A DNA stretch of 64,000 nucleotides from Streptomyces caniferus (GTDB taxonomy: Bacteria; Actinomycetota; Actinomycetes; Streptomycetales; Streptomycetaceae): NCBI RefSeq assembly GCF_009811555.1, contig NZ_BLIN01000003.1, forward strand, positions 434,001 through 498,000, in the 5' to 3' direction. Positions 56,190-64,000 of this stretch are shown piece by piece. The position numbers were made by a program, and so were the translations under genes. The notes beneath the pieces are model-generated. The model was not told the DNA's origin. It saw only the letters and a program-made list of their open reading frames with translations, and ran no database searches. Positions within the stretch are counted from its first letter, which is position 1. The number at the start of each line of letters is the position of its first letter.

Positions 56190-56837
56190 ATGAAAAGCAC
56201 AGAGCACAGCGGCCGCCAGCAGACGGCGACCGAGCGCAGACGGCGGGAGCTGTTGGAGGCCGCCGAGCGCATTGTGCTGCGCGACGGCCCGGACGCCTCG
56301 ATGAACGCCATCGCCGCCGAGGCCGGCATCACCAAGCCGATCCTGTACCGGCACTTCGGCGACAAGGGCGGGCTGTACCGCGCACTCGCCGTACGGCACA
56401 CCGACGCCCTGCTGGCCAATCTGGCCACCGCGCTGGACGCGCCCGTCCTGCGCCGGGACCGGGTCGAGGCCACCCTCGACGCCTACCTGCTCGCGATCGA
56501 GGCCCGGCCGCAGGTGTACCGCTTCCTGATGCACCCCTCCGACGAGGACACCGCATCGGAGTCCGGCTTCGACGTCGGGCGGCACTCCGCACCGCTGCTG
56601 CGCCGGCTCGGCGAGGAGCTGGCCAAGGTGATCACCGACCGGCTCGACCTGGGGCCCGGCGGCGAGCTGACCGCACGCGTATGGGGCCACGGCATCGTCG
56701 GGATGATGCACGGCGCCGGCGACTGGTGGCTGCGGGAACGCCCTTGTTCACGCGAGCAGTTGGTCACCCAGCTGGCCGATCTGCTCTGGGGTCAGCTGGC
56801 CGCGGTCGAGGACCGCGCGGGCGGCCCCGGCTTCTGA
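56190..56837 (+). CDS. TetR-family transcriptional regulator
   Basis: This 215-aa regulator has an N-terminal HTH (about 15-65) reading AERIVLRDGPDASMNAIAAE then AGITKPILYRHFGDKGGLYR. The C-terminal domain is helical, with GHGIVGMMHGAGDWWL. It is divergent from the acyl-CoA dehydrogenase and likely represses it, with an acyl-CoA as ligand by analogy with other fatty-acid TetR proteins. The ATG at 56190 is preferred over 56100, where the extension reads non-coding. Confidence 0.88.
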   Translation: MKSTEHSGRQQTATERRRRELLEAAERIVLRDGPDASMNAIAAEAGITKPILYRHFGDKGGLYRALAVRHTDALLANLATALDAPVLRRDRVEATLDAYLLAIEARPQVYRFLMHPSDEDTASESGFDVGRHSAPLLRRLGEELAKVITDRLDLGPGGELTARVWGHGIVGMMHGAGDWWLRERPCSREQLVTQLADLLWGQLAAVEDRAGGPGF

Positions 56838-56873
56838 GCAAGGGACCGTAAAACGGCGGGCGGCGCCGGCCGG

Positions 56874-57431
56874 TCAGCGGCCGGACGCCGCCGTCGCCGC
56901 CCACGGGGCCCTGGCCGCCGCGCGCAGCGCCCGGCGGCGGCGCAGCCCGGTGAGGTGGTCGACGTACAGCCCGCCGTCGAGGTGGTCGCACTCGTGCTGG
57001 AGGCAGCGGGCGAAGAATCCGGTGCCGGTCACGGTCCGGGGCTCGCCGGTGACGCTGAACCCGGTCACGACGGTGTGGTCGTGGCGCGGAGTGCCGGCCT
57101 CGATGCCGGGGAGCGAGAGACAGCCCTCGGGCCCGCGGATCACCGGGCCGTCGGTCTCGACCAGCCGGGGGTTGACGAGATGCCCGAGATGGCGGCGGTC
57201 CTCGTCGTCGGGGCAGTCGTAGACGAAGACCCGCAGCGGGACGCCGACCTGATTGGCGGCAAGACCCACACCGTGCGCCGCGTACATTGTCGCGTACATG
57301 TCTTCGACCAGCCGGGCCAGCTCGCCGTCGAAGGCGGTGACCTCCCGGCAGGGCGCGGTCAGGGCCGGATCGCCGAGCAGGCGCAGCGGGCGGACCCGGC
57401 CGGAACTGCCGGGGATGGTGCGGGGAGGCAT
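56874..57431 (-). CDS. def: Peptide deformylase
   Basis: This 185-aa enzyme removes the formyl group from nascent proteins. The three metal-site motifs are GVGLAANQVG (about 54-63), EGCLSLPG (about 101-108) and QHECDHLDG (about 144-152). The metal ligands are one Cys and two His. It has an Arg-rich C-terminal tail. It is convergent with the TetR gene. Streptomyces usually have several def genes, so this may not be the essential one. Confidence 0.94.
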   Translation of the reverse strand: MPPRTIPGSSGRVRPLRLLGDPALTAPCREVTAFDGELARLVEDMYATMYAAHGVGLAANQVGVPLRVFVYDCPDDEDRRHLGHLVNPRLVETDGPVIRGPEGCLSLPGIEAGTPRHDHTVVTGFSVTGEPRTVTGTGFFARCLQHECDHLDGGLYVDHLTGLRRRRALRAAARAPWAATAASGR

Positions 57432-57616
57432 GGGGGTAAGCGTACGGTCCGGCGCGCCCGGGATGTCGCCGGACGGGTGGCGGGGTTCGGGCCCGGGCCC
57501 GGATCTCGATAGGCTGATCCCCGACCGAAGCCTCGGCCGGTCATCGGCTGCGGAGGAAGCGTTCCACCGGCAGCCTCAGGGCAGGCGGGCGCCGGATGCA
57601 AGGAGGATCAAGGACG

Positions 57617-58855
57617 ATGGCAGGCAACACGGAGCCGCTGTCGCCGCGGGCCAAGCTGGCCGTGACGGCGGGCAAGGCCGCGGCGGCGGTATCGCGCGCG
57701 GCGGGCCGCGGCAGCGGATCGGTGATCGGTGGCCGGGTGGCGCTCAAGCTCGACCCCGACCTGCTGGCGCGGCTGGCCCGGCACTTGGACGTCATCCTGG
57801 TGTCGGCGACCAACGGCAAGACGACCACGACGCGGCTGATCGCAGAGGCTCTGCGGGCCAGCGGTCCGGTGGTCTCCAACGCGCTGGGCGCCAACATGCC
57901 GGCGGGGATCACCTCCGCGCTGGCCGGTGGATCGGACGCCCGCTACGGCGTCATCGAGGTCGACGAGAAGTACCTCGCCGGTGTGGCACGCGATGTGACA
58001 CCGAAGGCCATAGCGCTGCTGAACCTCTCGCGCGACCAGCTCGACCGCGCCGCGGAGACCCGGATGCTGGCCGAGCACTGGCGCGAGGGCCTGGCCGGTT
58101 CCAAGGCCCTGATCATCGCCAACGCGGACGACCCGCTGATCGTGTGGGCGGCCTCGTCGTCCGCGAACGTGGTCTGGGTCGCGGCCGGGCAGGAGTGGAA
58201 GGACGACGCCTGGTCCTGCCCGTCCTGCGGTGGTGTGATGCAGCGGCCCAGCGACGACTGGTTCTGCGCGGAGTGCGGCTTCCGCCGTCCCACGCCCAGC
58301 TGGGCGCTGTCCGGCGATCATGTGCTGGACCCGCACGGCAGCGCGTGGCCGATCAAGCTGCAGCTGCCGGGGCGCGCCAACAAGGCGAACGCCACCACGT
58401 CCGCCGCGGTCGCCGCCGCCTTCGGGGTGCCGCCGCAGGTGGCCCTGGAGCGGATGTTCTCGGTGCAGGCGGTGGCCGGGCGCTATGACGTGGTCACGTT
58501 CATGGAGCGGGAGCTGCGGCTGCTGCTGGCGAAGAACCCGGCCGGCTGGCTGGAGACGTTCTCGCTGATCGACCCGCCGCCGACCCCGGTGATCATGTCG
58601 GTGAACGCCCGCGGCGCGGACGGCACGGACACCTCCTGGCTGTGGGACGTCGACTACACCCGGCTCGCCGGGCACCCGATCTTCGTGCTCGGTGACCGCA
58701 AGCTGGACCTGGCGGTGCGCCTGGAGGTCGCGGGGCTGGACTTCCACGTGTGCGAGAACCTCGACGAGGCGGTGGGCATGGCGCCGCCCGGACGGATCGA
58801 GGTCATCGCCAACTACACGGCCTTCCAGGACCTGCGCCGGCGCGTGGGCAACTGA
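57617..58855 (+). CDS. murT: Lipid II isoglutaminyl synthase, MurT subunit
   Basis: This 412-aa Mur-ligase-like protein uses ATP to amidate the alpha-carboxyl of D-Glu in lipid II, with ammonia from GatD. The P-loop SATNGKTTTTRL (about 61-72), the Cys4 zinc ribbon CPSCGG/CAECG (about 201-222), VDEKYLAG and a DUF1727-type C-terminal domain are seen. The ATG at 57617 follows AGGAGG. gatD begins 38 bp downstream. Confidence 0.95.
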   Translation: MAGNTEPLSPRAKLAVTAGKAAAAVSRAAGRGSGSVIGGRVALKLDPDLLARLARHLDVILVSATNGKTTTTRLIAEALRASGPVVSNALGANMPAGITSALAGGSDARYGVIEVDEKYLAGVARDVTPKAIALLNLSRDQLDRAAETRMLAEHWREGLAGSKALIIANADDPLIVWAASSSANVVWVAAGQEWKDDAWSCPSCGGVMQRPSDDWFCAECGFRRPTPSWALSGDHVLDPHGSAWPIKLQLPGRANKANATTSAAVAAAFGVPPQVALERMFSVQAVAGRYDVVTFMERELRLLLAKNPAGWLETFSLIDPPPTPVIMSVNARGADGTDTSWLWDVDYTRLAGHPIFVLGDRKLDLAVRLEVAGLDFHVCENLDEAVGMAPPGRIEVIANYTAFQDLRRRVGN

Positions 58856-58893
58856 TGGTGGTCCACCGACGTTACGGACAAGGACGAGCGAGC

Positions 58894-59622
58894 ATGAGTG
58901 ACAACAGCCTGCGCCTGGTGTGGATCTACCCGGACCTGCTGAGCACGTACGGCGACCAGGGCAACGCCCTGGTGGTGGAGCGGCGGGCGCGCCAGCGCGG
59001 TCTGGACGTCCAGCGCCTGGACGTACGGTCCGACCAGCAGATTCCCACCTCCGGCGACATCTACCTGATCGGCGGCGGCGAGGACCGGCCCCAGCGGCTG
59101 GCGTCCGAGCGGCTGATCCGCGACGGCGGACTGAGCCGTGCGGTCTCCAACGGGGCGATCGTCTTCTCGGTGTGCGCCGGGTACCAGATCCTGGGTCATG
59201 AGTTCATCAACGACCTCGGGGAGCGGCAGGAGGGCCTGGGGCTGCTCGATGTGGTCAGCACCCGCGGCGAGGCCGAGCGCTGCGTCGGCGACGTACTCGC
59301 CGACATCGACCCGCAGTTGGGGCTGCCGCCGCTGACCGGCTTCGAGAACCACCAGGGCGTGACGCATCTGGGCAAGACCGCCCGGCCGTTCGCCAAGGTG
59401 CGGTTCGGCAAGGGCAACGGCGTCGGCGACGGCTACGAGGGCGCGTGGAACGACACCGTCTTCGGTACGTACATGCACGGCCCGGTGATGGCACGCAATC
59501 CGCATATCGCCGATCTGCTGATCAAGCTGGCGCTGGACGTCAATGCGCTGCCGCCGGTCGAGGACCGCTGGTACGAGGCGCTGCGCCAGGAGCGGATCGC
59601 CGCGGCGACCCAGCCTGCTTGA
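58894..59622 (+). CDS. gatD: Lipid II isoglutaminyl synthase, glutaminase subunit GatD
   Basis: This 242-aa class I glutamine amidotransferase supplies ammonia to MurT. The nucleophile Cys is in SVCAGYQILG, the family motif IYPDLLSTYGDQGN is near the N-terminus, and the His of the catalytic pair is in YMHGPVMARNP. The start at 58894 follows AAGGA. It ends the murT-gatD operon, which is closed by a 14-bp hairpin. Confidence 0.95.
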   Translation: MSDNSLRLVWIYPDLLSTYGDQGNALVVERRARQRGLDVQRLDVRSDQQIPTSGDIYLIGGGEDRPQRLASERLIRDGGLSRAVSNGAIVFSVCAGYQILGHEFINDLGERQEGLGLLDVVSTRGEAERCVGDVLADIDPQLGLPPLTGFENHQGVTHLGKTARPFAKVRFGKGNGVGDGYEGAWNDTVFGTYMHGPVMARNPHIADLLIKLALDVNALPPVEDRWYEALRQERIAAATQPA

Positions 59623-59686
59623 TACCGCTACCTCCCGGTTCGGGCGGTTCGCCGATATGTGACGTCCACCGGAGTTCAACCCCTTT

Positions 59687-59718
59687 CGTACGCCCGCAGT
59701 CCGCACTGCGGGCGTACG
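59687..59718. terminator. Strong hairpin terminator after gatD
   Basis: A perfect 14-bp stem (CGTACGCCCGCAGT with ACTGCGGGCGTACG) closes a 4-nt loop, 64 bp after the gatD stop and before pfkA. Confidence 0.82.
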
Positions 59719-59812
59719 TGTGCCCAGCGGCCCCGCGCTTGTAGGGTGAGCGGAATCCAACCGGACGACGGGGTCCGGGCCCCCGGTTGAGCTGCAGAGG
59801 GTTTTTCGAGCA

Positions 59813-60838
59813 ATGCGTATTGGTGTACTCACCTCCGGCGGCGACTGCCCCGGTCTGAACGCCGTCATCCGCTCCGTCGTCCACCGTGCCACCGCCGACC
59901 ACGGCGATGAGGTGATCGGCTTCCGCGATGGCTGGAAGGGCCTGCTGGAGTGCGATTACCGCAAACTCGACCTCGACGCCGTCGGCGGCATCCTGGCGCG
60001 CGGCGGCACCATCCTCGGGTCCTCGCGGGTGCAGCCCGCCCACCTGCGCGACAGTGTGGAGCGGGCCCGCGGCCACGTCGCCGAGCTGGGCCTGGACGCG
60101 ATCATCCCGATCGGCGGCGAGGGCACGCTGAAGGCGGCGCGGCTGCTGTCGGACGCCGGGCTGCCGATCGTCGGCGTACCGAAGACCATCGACAACGACA
60201 TCGCCGTCACGGACGTCACGTTCGGCTTCGACACCGCGGTGGGTGTGGCCACCGAGGCGCTGGACCGGCTCAAGACCACCGCCGAGTCCCACCAGCGCGT
60301 GATGATCGTCGAGGTGATGGGGCGGCACACCGGCTGGATCGCGCTGCACTCGGGCATGGCGGCCGGTGCGCACGCGATCGTGGTGCCGGAGCGGCCCTTC
60401 GACATCGAGGAACTCACCGCGCGGGTCTCCGCGCGCTTCGAGGCCGGCAAGAAGTTCGCGATCGTGGTCGTCGCCGAGGGCGCCAAGCCGCGCGAGGGCT
60501 CCATGTCCTTCGACATCGGCGGCAAGGACATGTACGGCCACGAGCGGTTCGCCGGTGTCGCCCGGCAGCTCTCCGTGGAGCTGGAGGACCGCCTCGGCAA
60601 GGAGGCCCGCCCGGTGATCCTCGGGCATGTCCAGCGCGGCGGCACCCCGACCGCGTACGACCGGGTGCTCGCCACCCGCTTCGGCTGGCACGCCGTCGAG
60701 GCCGCGCACCGCGGCGACTTCGGGATGATGACGGCCCTGCGCGGCACCGACATCACGCTGGTGTCGCTGGCCGAGGCCGTGGAGACGCTCAAGACGGTGC
60801 CCGCGGAGCGCTACGACGAGGCCGAGTGCGTGCTGTGA
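59813..60838 (+). CDS. pfkA: 6-phosphofructokinase
   Basis: This 341-aa enzyme phosphorylates fructose 6-phosphate. The opening RIGVLTSGGDCPGLNAVIRS, GGEGT (101-105), PKTIDNDI (123-130) and MGRHTGWIAL are family motifs. Gly104 points to ATP as the phosphoryl donor rather than PPi (Asp in PPi enzymes), while Lys124 is as in the group III actinobacterial enzymes. It is a single gene between two strong hairpins. Confidence 0.95.
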   Translation: MRIGVLTSGGDCPGLNAVIRSVVHRATADHGDEVIGFRDGWKGLLECDYRKLDLDAVGGILARGGTILGSSRVQPAHLRDSVERARGHVAELGLDAIIPIGGEGTLKAARLLSDAGLPIVGVPKTIDNDIAVTDVTFGFDTAVGVATEALDRLKTTAESHQRVMIVEVMGRHTGWIALHSGMAAGAHAIVVPERPFDIEELTARVSARFEAGKKFAIVVVAEGAKPREGSMSFDIGGKDMYGHERFAGVARQLSVELEDRLGKEARPVILGHVQRGGTPTAYDRVLATRFGWHAVEAAHRGDFGMMTALRGTDITLVSLAEAVETLKTVPAERYDEAECVL

Positions 60839-60874
60839 CCGAGGCTCTCTCCGCGCGATAGTTCCGCGCCGCAC

Positions 60875-60937
60875 GAACCGCCCCCGGCCACTGCACCGCT
60901 ATGCGGCCCTGCCGCATGGTCCGGCCGGGGGCGGTTC
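60875..60937. terminator. Long compound hairpin after pfkA
   Basis: The outer stem is 15 bp (60875-60889 with 60923-60937). Inside its 33-nt loop is a second stem of 7 bp (ATGCGGC, 60901-60907, with GCCGCAT, 60911-60917). It starts 37 bp after the pfkA stop. Confidence 0.75.
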
Positions 60938-60980
60938 TAGTCTTGTCGGCGGAGTATCGGTACGAATCAGGAGCGAGCGG

Positions 60981-61940
60981 ATGGATCACAGCGGGCACGG
61001 CATGGACGGCATGAACATGGATCTGCCGCCGTTCACGCTGGCGCGGGGCCTGGAGTTCGGTGGTGATCCGTTCTTTCTCGTCGGCTGCCTGCTGGGACTC
61101 GGGCTGTACGGCTGGGCGGTGATCCGGCTGCGGCGGCGGGGCGATGCCTGGCCGGTGGGCCGGACCGTCGCCTGGGCCGTGGGCCTCGTGACGGTGGCAC
61201 TGGTGATGTGCACCAGGCTCAACGACTACGGCATGGCGATGTTCAGCGTGCACATGGTCCAGCACATGGTCATCAGCATGCTCTCGCCGATCCTGCTGCT
61301 GCTCGGGGCCCCGATGACCCTCGCGCTGCGCGCGCTGCCGGCCGCCGGGCGCGGCCGCAAAGGGCCGCGCGAACTGCTGGTGGCGCTGCTGCACAGCCGC
61401 TACATGCGGATCATCACGCATCCGGCGTTCACCATCCCGCTGTTCATCGCGAGTCTCTACGCGCTCTACTTCTCGCCGCTGTTCGACTTCCTGATGGAGT
61501 CCCGGGCCGGGCACATCGGGATGATGGTGCACTTCCTCGCGGTCGGTCTGGTGTTCTTCTGGCCGATCATGGGCGTCGACCCGGGCCCGCACCGGCCCGG
61601 CTATGTGATGCGGATGCTGGAGCTGTTCGCGGGCATGCCGTTCCACGCCTTCTTCGGAATCGCCCTGATGATGGCCACCGAACCGATGGTCGACACCTTC
61701 CTGCACCCGCCGTCCTCGCTCGGCATCGAGGCGCTGGCCGACCAGTCGGCGGCCGGCGGCATCGCCTGGGCCTTCAGCGAGATCCCGTCCGTGGTGGTGC
61801 TGATCGCCCTGGTCTTCCAGTGGTACAAGTCCGAGGAGCGTCAGTCGCAGCGCGCGGACCGGGCCGCCGACCGCAACGGCGACAAGGATCTGGCCGACTA
61901 CAACGCCTACCTCGCCTCGCTCAACGCACGGAGCCGGTAA
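60981..61940 (+). CDS. CtaG-like cytochrome c oxidase assembly protein
   Basis: This 319-aa membrane protein belongs to the CtaG_Bact (caa3_CtaG) family. It has a Met/His-rich N-terminus (MDHSGHGMDGMNMDLPP) able to bind copper, about seven membrane helices, HMVQHMVISMLSPILLLLGAP as the signature, and ELFAGMPFHAFFGIALMM. It helps insert Cu into the terminal oxidase. The cytoplasmic tail is charged. Confidence 0.9.
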   Translation: MDHSGHGMDGMNMDLPPFTLARGLEFGGDPFFLVGCLLGLGLYGWAVIRLRRRGDAWPVGRTVAWAVGLVTVALVMCTRLNDYGMAMFSVHMVQHMVISMLSPILLLLGAPMTLALRALPAAGRGRKGPRELLVALLHSRYMRIITHPAFTIPLFIASLYALYFSPLFDFLMESRAGHIGMMVHFLAVGLVFFWPIMGVDPGPHRPGYVMRMLELFAGMPFHAFFGIALMMATEPMVDTFLHPPSSLGIEALADQSAAGGIAWAFSEIPSVVVLIALVFQWYKSEERQSQRADRAADRNGDKDLADYNAYLASLNARSR

Positions 61941-62045
61941 CGACGGGTCGCCACTCTGGCGGTACGGGCCGCGGCCGGGGACGATGGTCCCATGGCCGCG
62001 GCCCGTGGCAGGAGTGCCCCCGGCCGCCGTGAGGAGGTTGCGGGT

Positions 62046-62204
62046 ATGCCCGGATCTGCTAGGACGATGGCCGTGTGCACGGTGAGCGGGCTGGTGGTGG
62101 CGACCGCCTACACCGTGGCGATGGGGGCCAATGGCTGGCTCTGGTTCGCCTGGGTGGTGCTGGCGTTGGTGACGATCGGAGTGGTGGCGGCCCGGCCGGT
62201 CTGA
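62046..62204 (+). CDS. 52-aa small membrane protein
   Basis: The ATG at 62046 follows GAGGAGG at about 62031. The peptide PGSARTMAVCTVSGLVVATA then YTVAMGANGWLWFAWVVLAL gives two membrane helices. It lies 105 bp after the CtaG-like gene and could be part of that unit. The longer frame from 61992 lacks a ribosome site. Function unknown. Confidence 0.75.
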   Translation: MPGSARTMAVCTVSGLVVATAYTVAMGANGWLWFAWVVLALVTIGVVAARPV

Positions 62205-62249
62205 GGCCGCCGGTCCGGCGGGCGGCGCGGGCCCGCCGCCGCCGAGGCG

Positions 62250-62684
62250 TCAGAAGCGGAACAGGGGCCCGGTCGCGGAGTCCATCGTGCAGCCGTTGGG
62301 GAACTCCTTGTGCCAGTTCACGACGATGCCGTGCCAGGTGCCGGTCGCGGTGGCCGTGATCGGGTCGTACTCCCGGGTGCAGGACTGCGGGTGGCCGGGC
62401 AGGGCGTCCAGGTTCCCGCGGGCCCAGGCCAGCGCGTCGCAGGCGGCGGCCGCGTGCGGATGTCTGCGGTGGACGTCCGGGCAGGTGAGGCGCACGCCCC
62501 GGCTCCAGGTGTTGCCGGCTCCGGACACCGTCAGCAGCAGGCCCTGATCGGCGGCCGGCGGCTCGTCGGCCTGCGCCGGGCCCGCGGAGAGCGTGCTGAG
62601 CAGGGCCGCGGAGAGGGCGGCGAGCGCGGACACGGACACGGTCAGGGTGGCACGGATGGATCGGCGTCGACGGCTCACGGGCAT
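62250..62684 (-). CDS. SSI-family subtilisin inhibitor, predicted P1 Arg
   Basis: This 144-aa secreted protein has a signal peptide (residues about 1-40, ending AGPAQA) and the SSI fold with four Cys (LTCPD, AACDAL, SCTREY, NGCTMD) forming two disulphides. The reactive loop is CTREYDPITATATGTW. In SSI itself this is CPMVYDP with P1 Met, so P1 here is Arg, as in trypsin-inhibiting relatives. The ATG at 62684 has AGGAG. Confidence 0.92.
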   Translation of the reverse strand: MPVSRRRRSIRATLTVSVSALAALSAALLSTLSAGPAQADEPPAADQGLLLTVSGAGNTWSRGVRLTCPDVHRRHPHAAAACDALAWARGNLDALPGHPQSCTREYDPITATATGTWHGIVVNWHKEFPNGCTMDSATGPLFRF

Positions 62685-62890
62685 CGGTGTCTCCTGGGAA
62701 GCTCGGTGGGATCGCCTGCCGGAGCCTGACAGCGACGCGTGGCGCCCGGCGGCCCCAGGCCACCGCGCCGGGCCGCGGCGGGCAAGCGGGCACGCCGTCA
62801 GGTCGCCCGTACGGACCGTCGATCGCCCCTCGGAGACAGGGGTGGCCGGCAGCGGAGGAGGCGTCTCCGCTGCCGGCCACCGGACCGGGA

Positions 62891-63562
62891 CTACCCGACG
62901 CGCTCGATCCGGGCGCGGCGGATCAGGAACTTGCCCTCCTCACGCACCTGCTCGAAGGCCGCGTTGTTGAGCAGGGCACAGCTGCCCGACGTCGACGTCA
63001 CGGAGACCGTCGTCGACTTGTTGTTGTCCAGGTTGGTCACCTTCAGTTTGGTGCCGGTGGGGAACTGGTTGCTGGACGCCGCCGGAGCGCCGCCCTCGCC
63101 GGAGAGGGTCACCGTCGAGCCCGCGCAGACCACGTCGCCGCCGGCGGCCGGCGGGTTGTCCGCCGCGGGCGGGTCGGCGGAGGCGGAGGGGGCGCCGGAG
63201 GCCGACTGGTCCGCCGACCCGGGCGGGGCACTGGACGCGGGCGGCTCGTTGCCCGTCGGCGGGGCGCCCGCCGCGTCGCCCCCGCCCTGTCCCTCGGAGC
63301 AGCCCGCGGCTTTCTGCTTGACCTGGATCTCCTTGATCACGGCCTGGCGGTTGGCGATCCGGGCCGCCGACTGGGCGTCCGGATTCGCCTGCTGATCGGC
63401 GATGAACTTCTCGTTGTTGCTCAGGGCGGTGGCCAGTCCGTCGCACGCCACCGATGCCTGGCTGGTGCCCGCGGTGGCGATGGCGATGCCACCGACGAGC
63501 GCGGCGGCGCTGACGCAGATGACGATCTTCTGACGCTTGCCGACTCTCTTCTTCCGGGACAT
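62891..63562 (-). CDS. Secreted/anchored protein with RlpA-like double-psi barrel
   Basis: This 223-aa protein has a basic N-terminus and one helix (VICVSAAALVGGIAIATAG), a short helical part with Cys, a long Ala/Pro/Ser linker (about 90-140) and a C-terminal domain (about 143-223). That domain reads FPTGTKLKVTNLDNNKSTTV and ends NNAAFEQVREEGKFLIRRARIERVG, as in RlpA/expansin-like double-psi beta barrels. The catalytic Asp-Arg-Gly part is replaced by TSTSGSC. It may bind, not cut, peptidoglycan. That is inference. Confidence 0.78.
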   Translation of the reverse strand: MSRKKRVGKRQKIVICVSAAALVGGIAIATAGTSQASVACDGLATALSNNEKFIADQQANPDAQSAARIANRQAVIKEIQVKQKAAGCSEGQGGGDAAGAPPTGNEPPASSAPPGSADQSASGAPSASADPPAADNPPAAGGDVVCAGSTVTLSGEGGAPAASSNQFPTGTKLKVTNLDNNKSTTVSVTSTSGSCALLNNAAFEQVREEGKFLIRRARIERVG

Positions 63563-63716
63563 CTCTGACTCCTGTCCTCGGCCTGGACCCTGGGTGCAGG
63601 CTCGGTCACCGTGCAGTACGGCGAGTCAACCCGCCCTCGTTCATGGCGAGTTGAAAGTTGTCCGGGGATGCCAAAGCGGATACCGAAAGGTAACAAGGGC
63701 CTGCGATGATGCCCGG

Positions 63717-64000
63717 ATGCGCGTGCTGATGCCGGTCCCGGACCGCGATTTCGATGTCACCGAAGTGGCGGTGCCCTGGCGGCTGCTCACCGACGCCGGC
63801 CACCACGTCGTCTTCGCCACCGAACGGGCCGGCACCCGGCCCGCCTGCGACCCGCGGCTGCTGACCGGTGTCCTCTTCGGACAGCTCGGCGCCGCGGAGG
63901 AGCCCCGGCACTTCTACGAAGAGCTCACCCGGAGCGAGGAGTTCGCCGCGACCGTCGGCTGGGCGGAGCTGGTCCCGGAGGAGTACGACGGGCTGATCCT
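63717..64000 (+). CDS. DJ-1/PfpI-like protein, 3' part cut by window edge
   Basis: The 94 visible codons open MRVLMPVPDRDFDVTEVAVP and include WRLLTDAGHHVVFATERAG and EYDGLIL. The fold start is that of DJ-1/PfpI/type 1 glutamine amidotransferase-like proteins. The nucleophile Cys lies beyond the edge, so the activity cannot be judged. The ATG at 63717 has only a weak ribosome site. Confidence 0.72.
   Translation, partial: MRVLMPVPDRDFDVTEVAVPWRLLTDAGHHVVFATERAGTRPACDPRLLTGVLFGQLGAAEEPRHFYEELTRSEEFAATVGWAELVPEEYDGLI

Overview
The window is high-GC actinobacterial DNA and reads as Streptomyces chromosome. Signs of this are GTG/TTG starts with AGGAGG-type ribosome sites, many SpoIIE-type PP2C phosphatases, a gamma-butyrolactone (GBL) signalling locus, a Streptomyces subtilisin inhibitor (SSI) family gene, MurT/GatD and a cytosolic group 1h [NiFe]-hydrogenase operon. 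No rRNA, tRNA, CRISPR array, insertion sequence or prophage was seen. Both ends cut a gene.

Layout. 1-16 kb: a truncated membrane protein and four separate SpoIIE/PP2C phosphatases with different sensor parts, interspersed with an APC permease, an acyl-CoA ligase behind a MarR-like palindrome, a secreted His/Gly-rich protein, a divergent LigD-type polymerase / ATP-dependent DNA ligase pair, and a stand-alone MASE1 sensor that probably partners the last phosphatase. 16-22 kb: a second APC permease, an ArsR-type regulator divergent from a DHA2 drug exporter, an orphan acyl-CoA carboxylase epsilon-like protein, and a Tat-exported DyP peroxidase.

22.3-35.8 kb: one long minus-strand hydrogenase operon. 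In transcription order it encodes small subunit, large subunit, NifU-like, DUF5947-like, DUF6084-like, an unrecognised 473-aa protein, maturation protease, a 34-aa peptide, then HypA, HypB, HypF, HypC, HypD and HypE. Most neighbours overlap by 4 bp, so translation is probably coupled. The small subunit has no Tat signal and has Cys-x-x-Asp where most uptake hydrogenases have Cys-x-x-Cys, as in oxygen-tolerant atmospheric-H2 enzymes.

36-43 kb: a DUF4232 lipoprotein, a probable decayed collagen-like gene, a GNAT acetyltransferase, an MFS transporter fused to three carboxypeptidase-regulatory-like repeats, and a GBL locus (ArpA/ScbR-type receptor, AfsA/ScbA-type synthase, SDR reductase) with a candidate autoregulatory element.

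44-54 kb: an alkylation-repair operon (Ada-AlkA fusion, Ogt, 2OG-Fe(II) oxygenase), two small proteins, a cytochrome P450 with an odd Pro-rich insertion, the glyoxylate-to-glycerate pathway (gcl, hyi, glxR) behind a strong palindrome, and a membrane-anchored Mrr-like nuclease.

54.8-64 kb: acyl-CoA dehydrogenase divergent from a TetR regulator, peptide deformylase, murT-gatD (lipid II amidation), 6-phosphofructokinase, a CtaG-like oxidase assembly protein, a small membrane protein, an SSI inhibitor with predicted P1 Arg, an RlpA-like secreted protein, and the start of a DJ-1/PfpI-family gene.

Most strong hairpins listed as terminators lie just after stop codons or between convergent genes. 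Coordinates come from reading the sequence. Family names are from motif recognition, not database searches.
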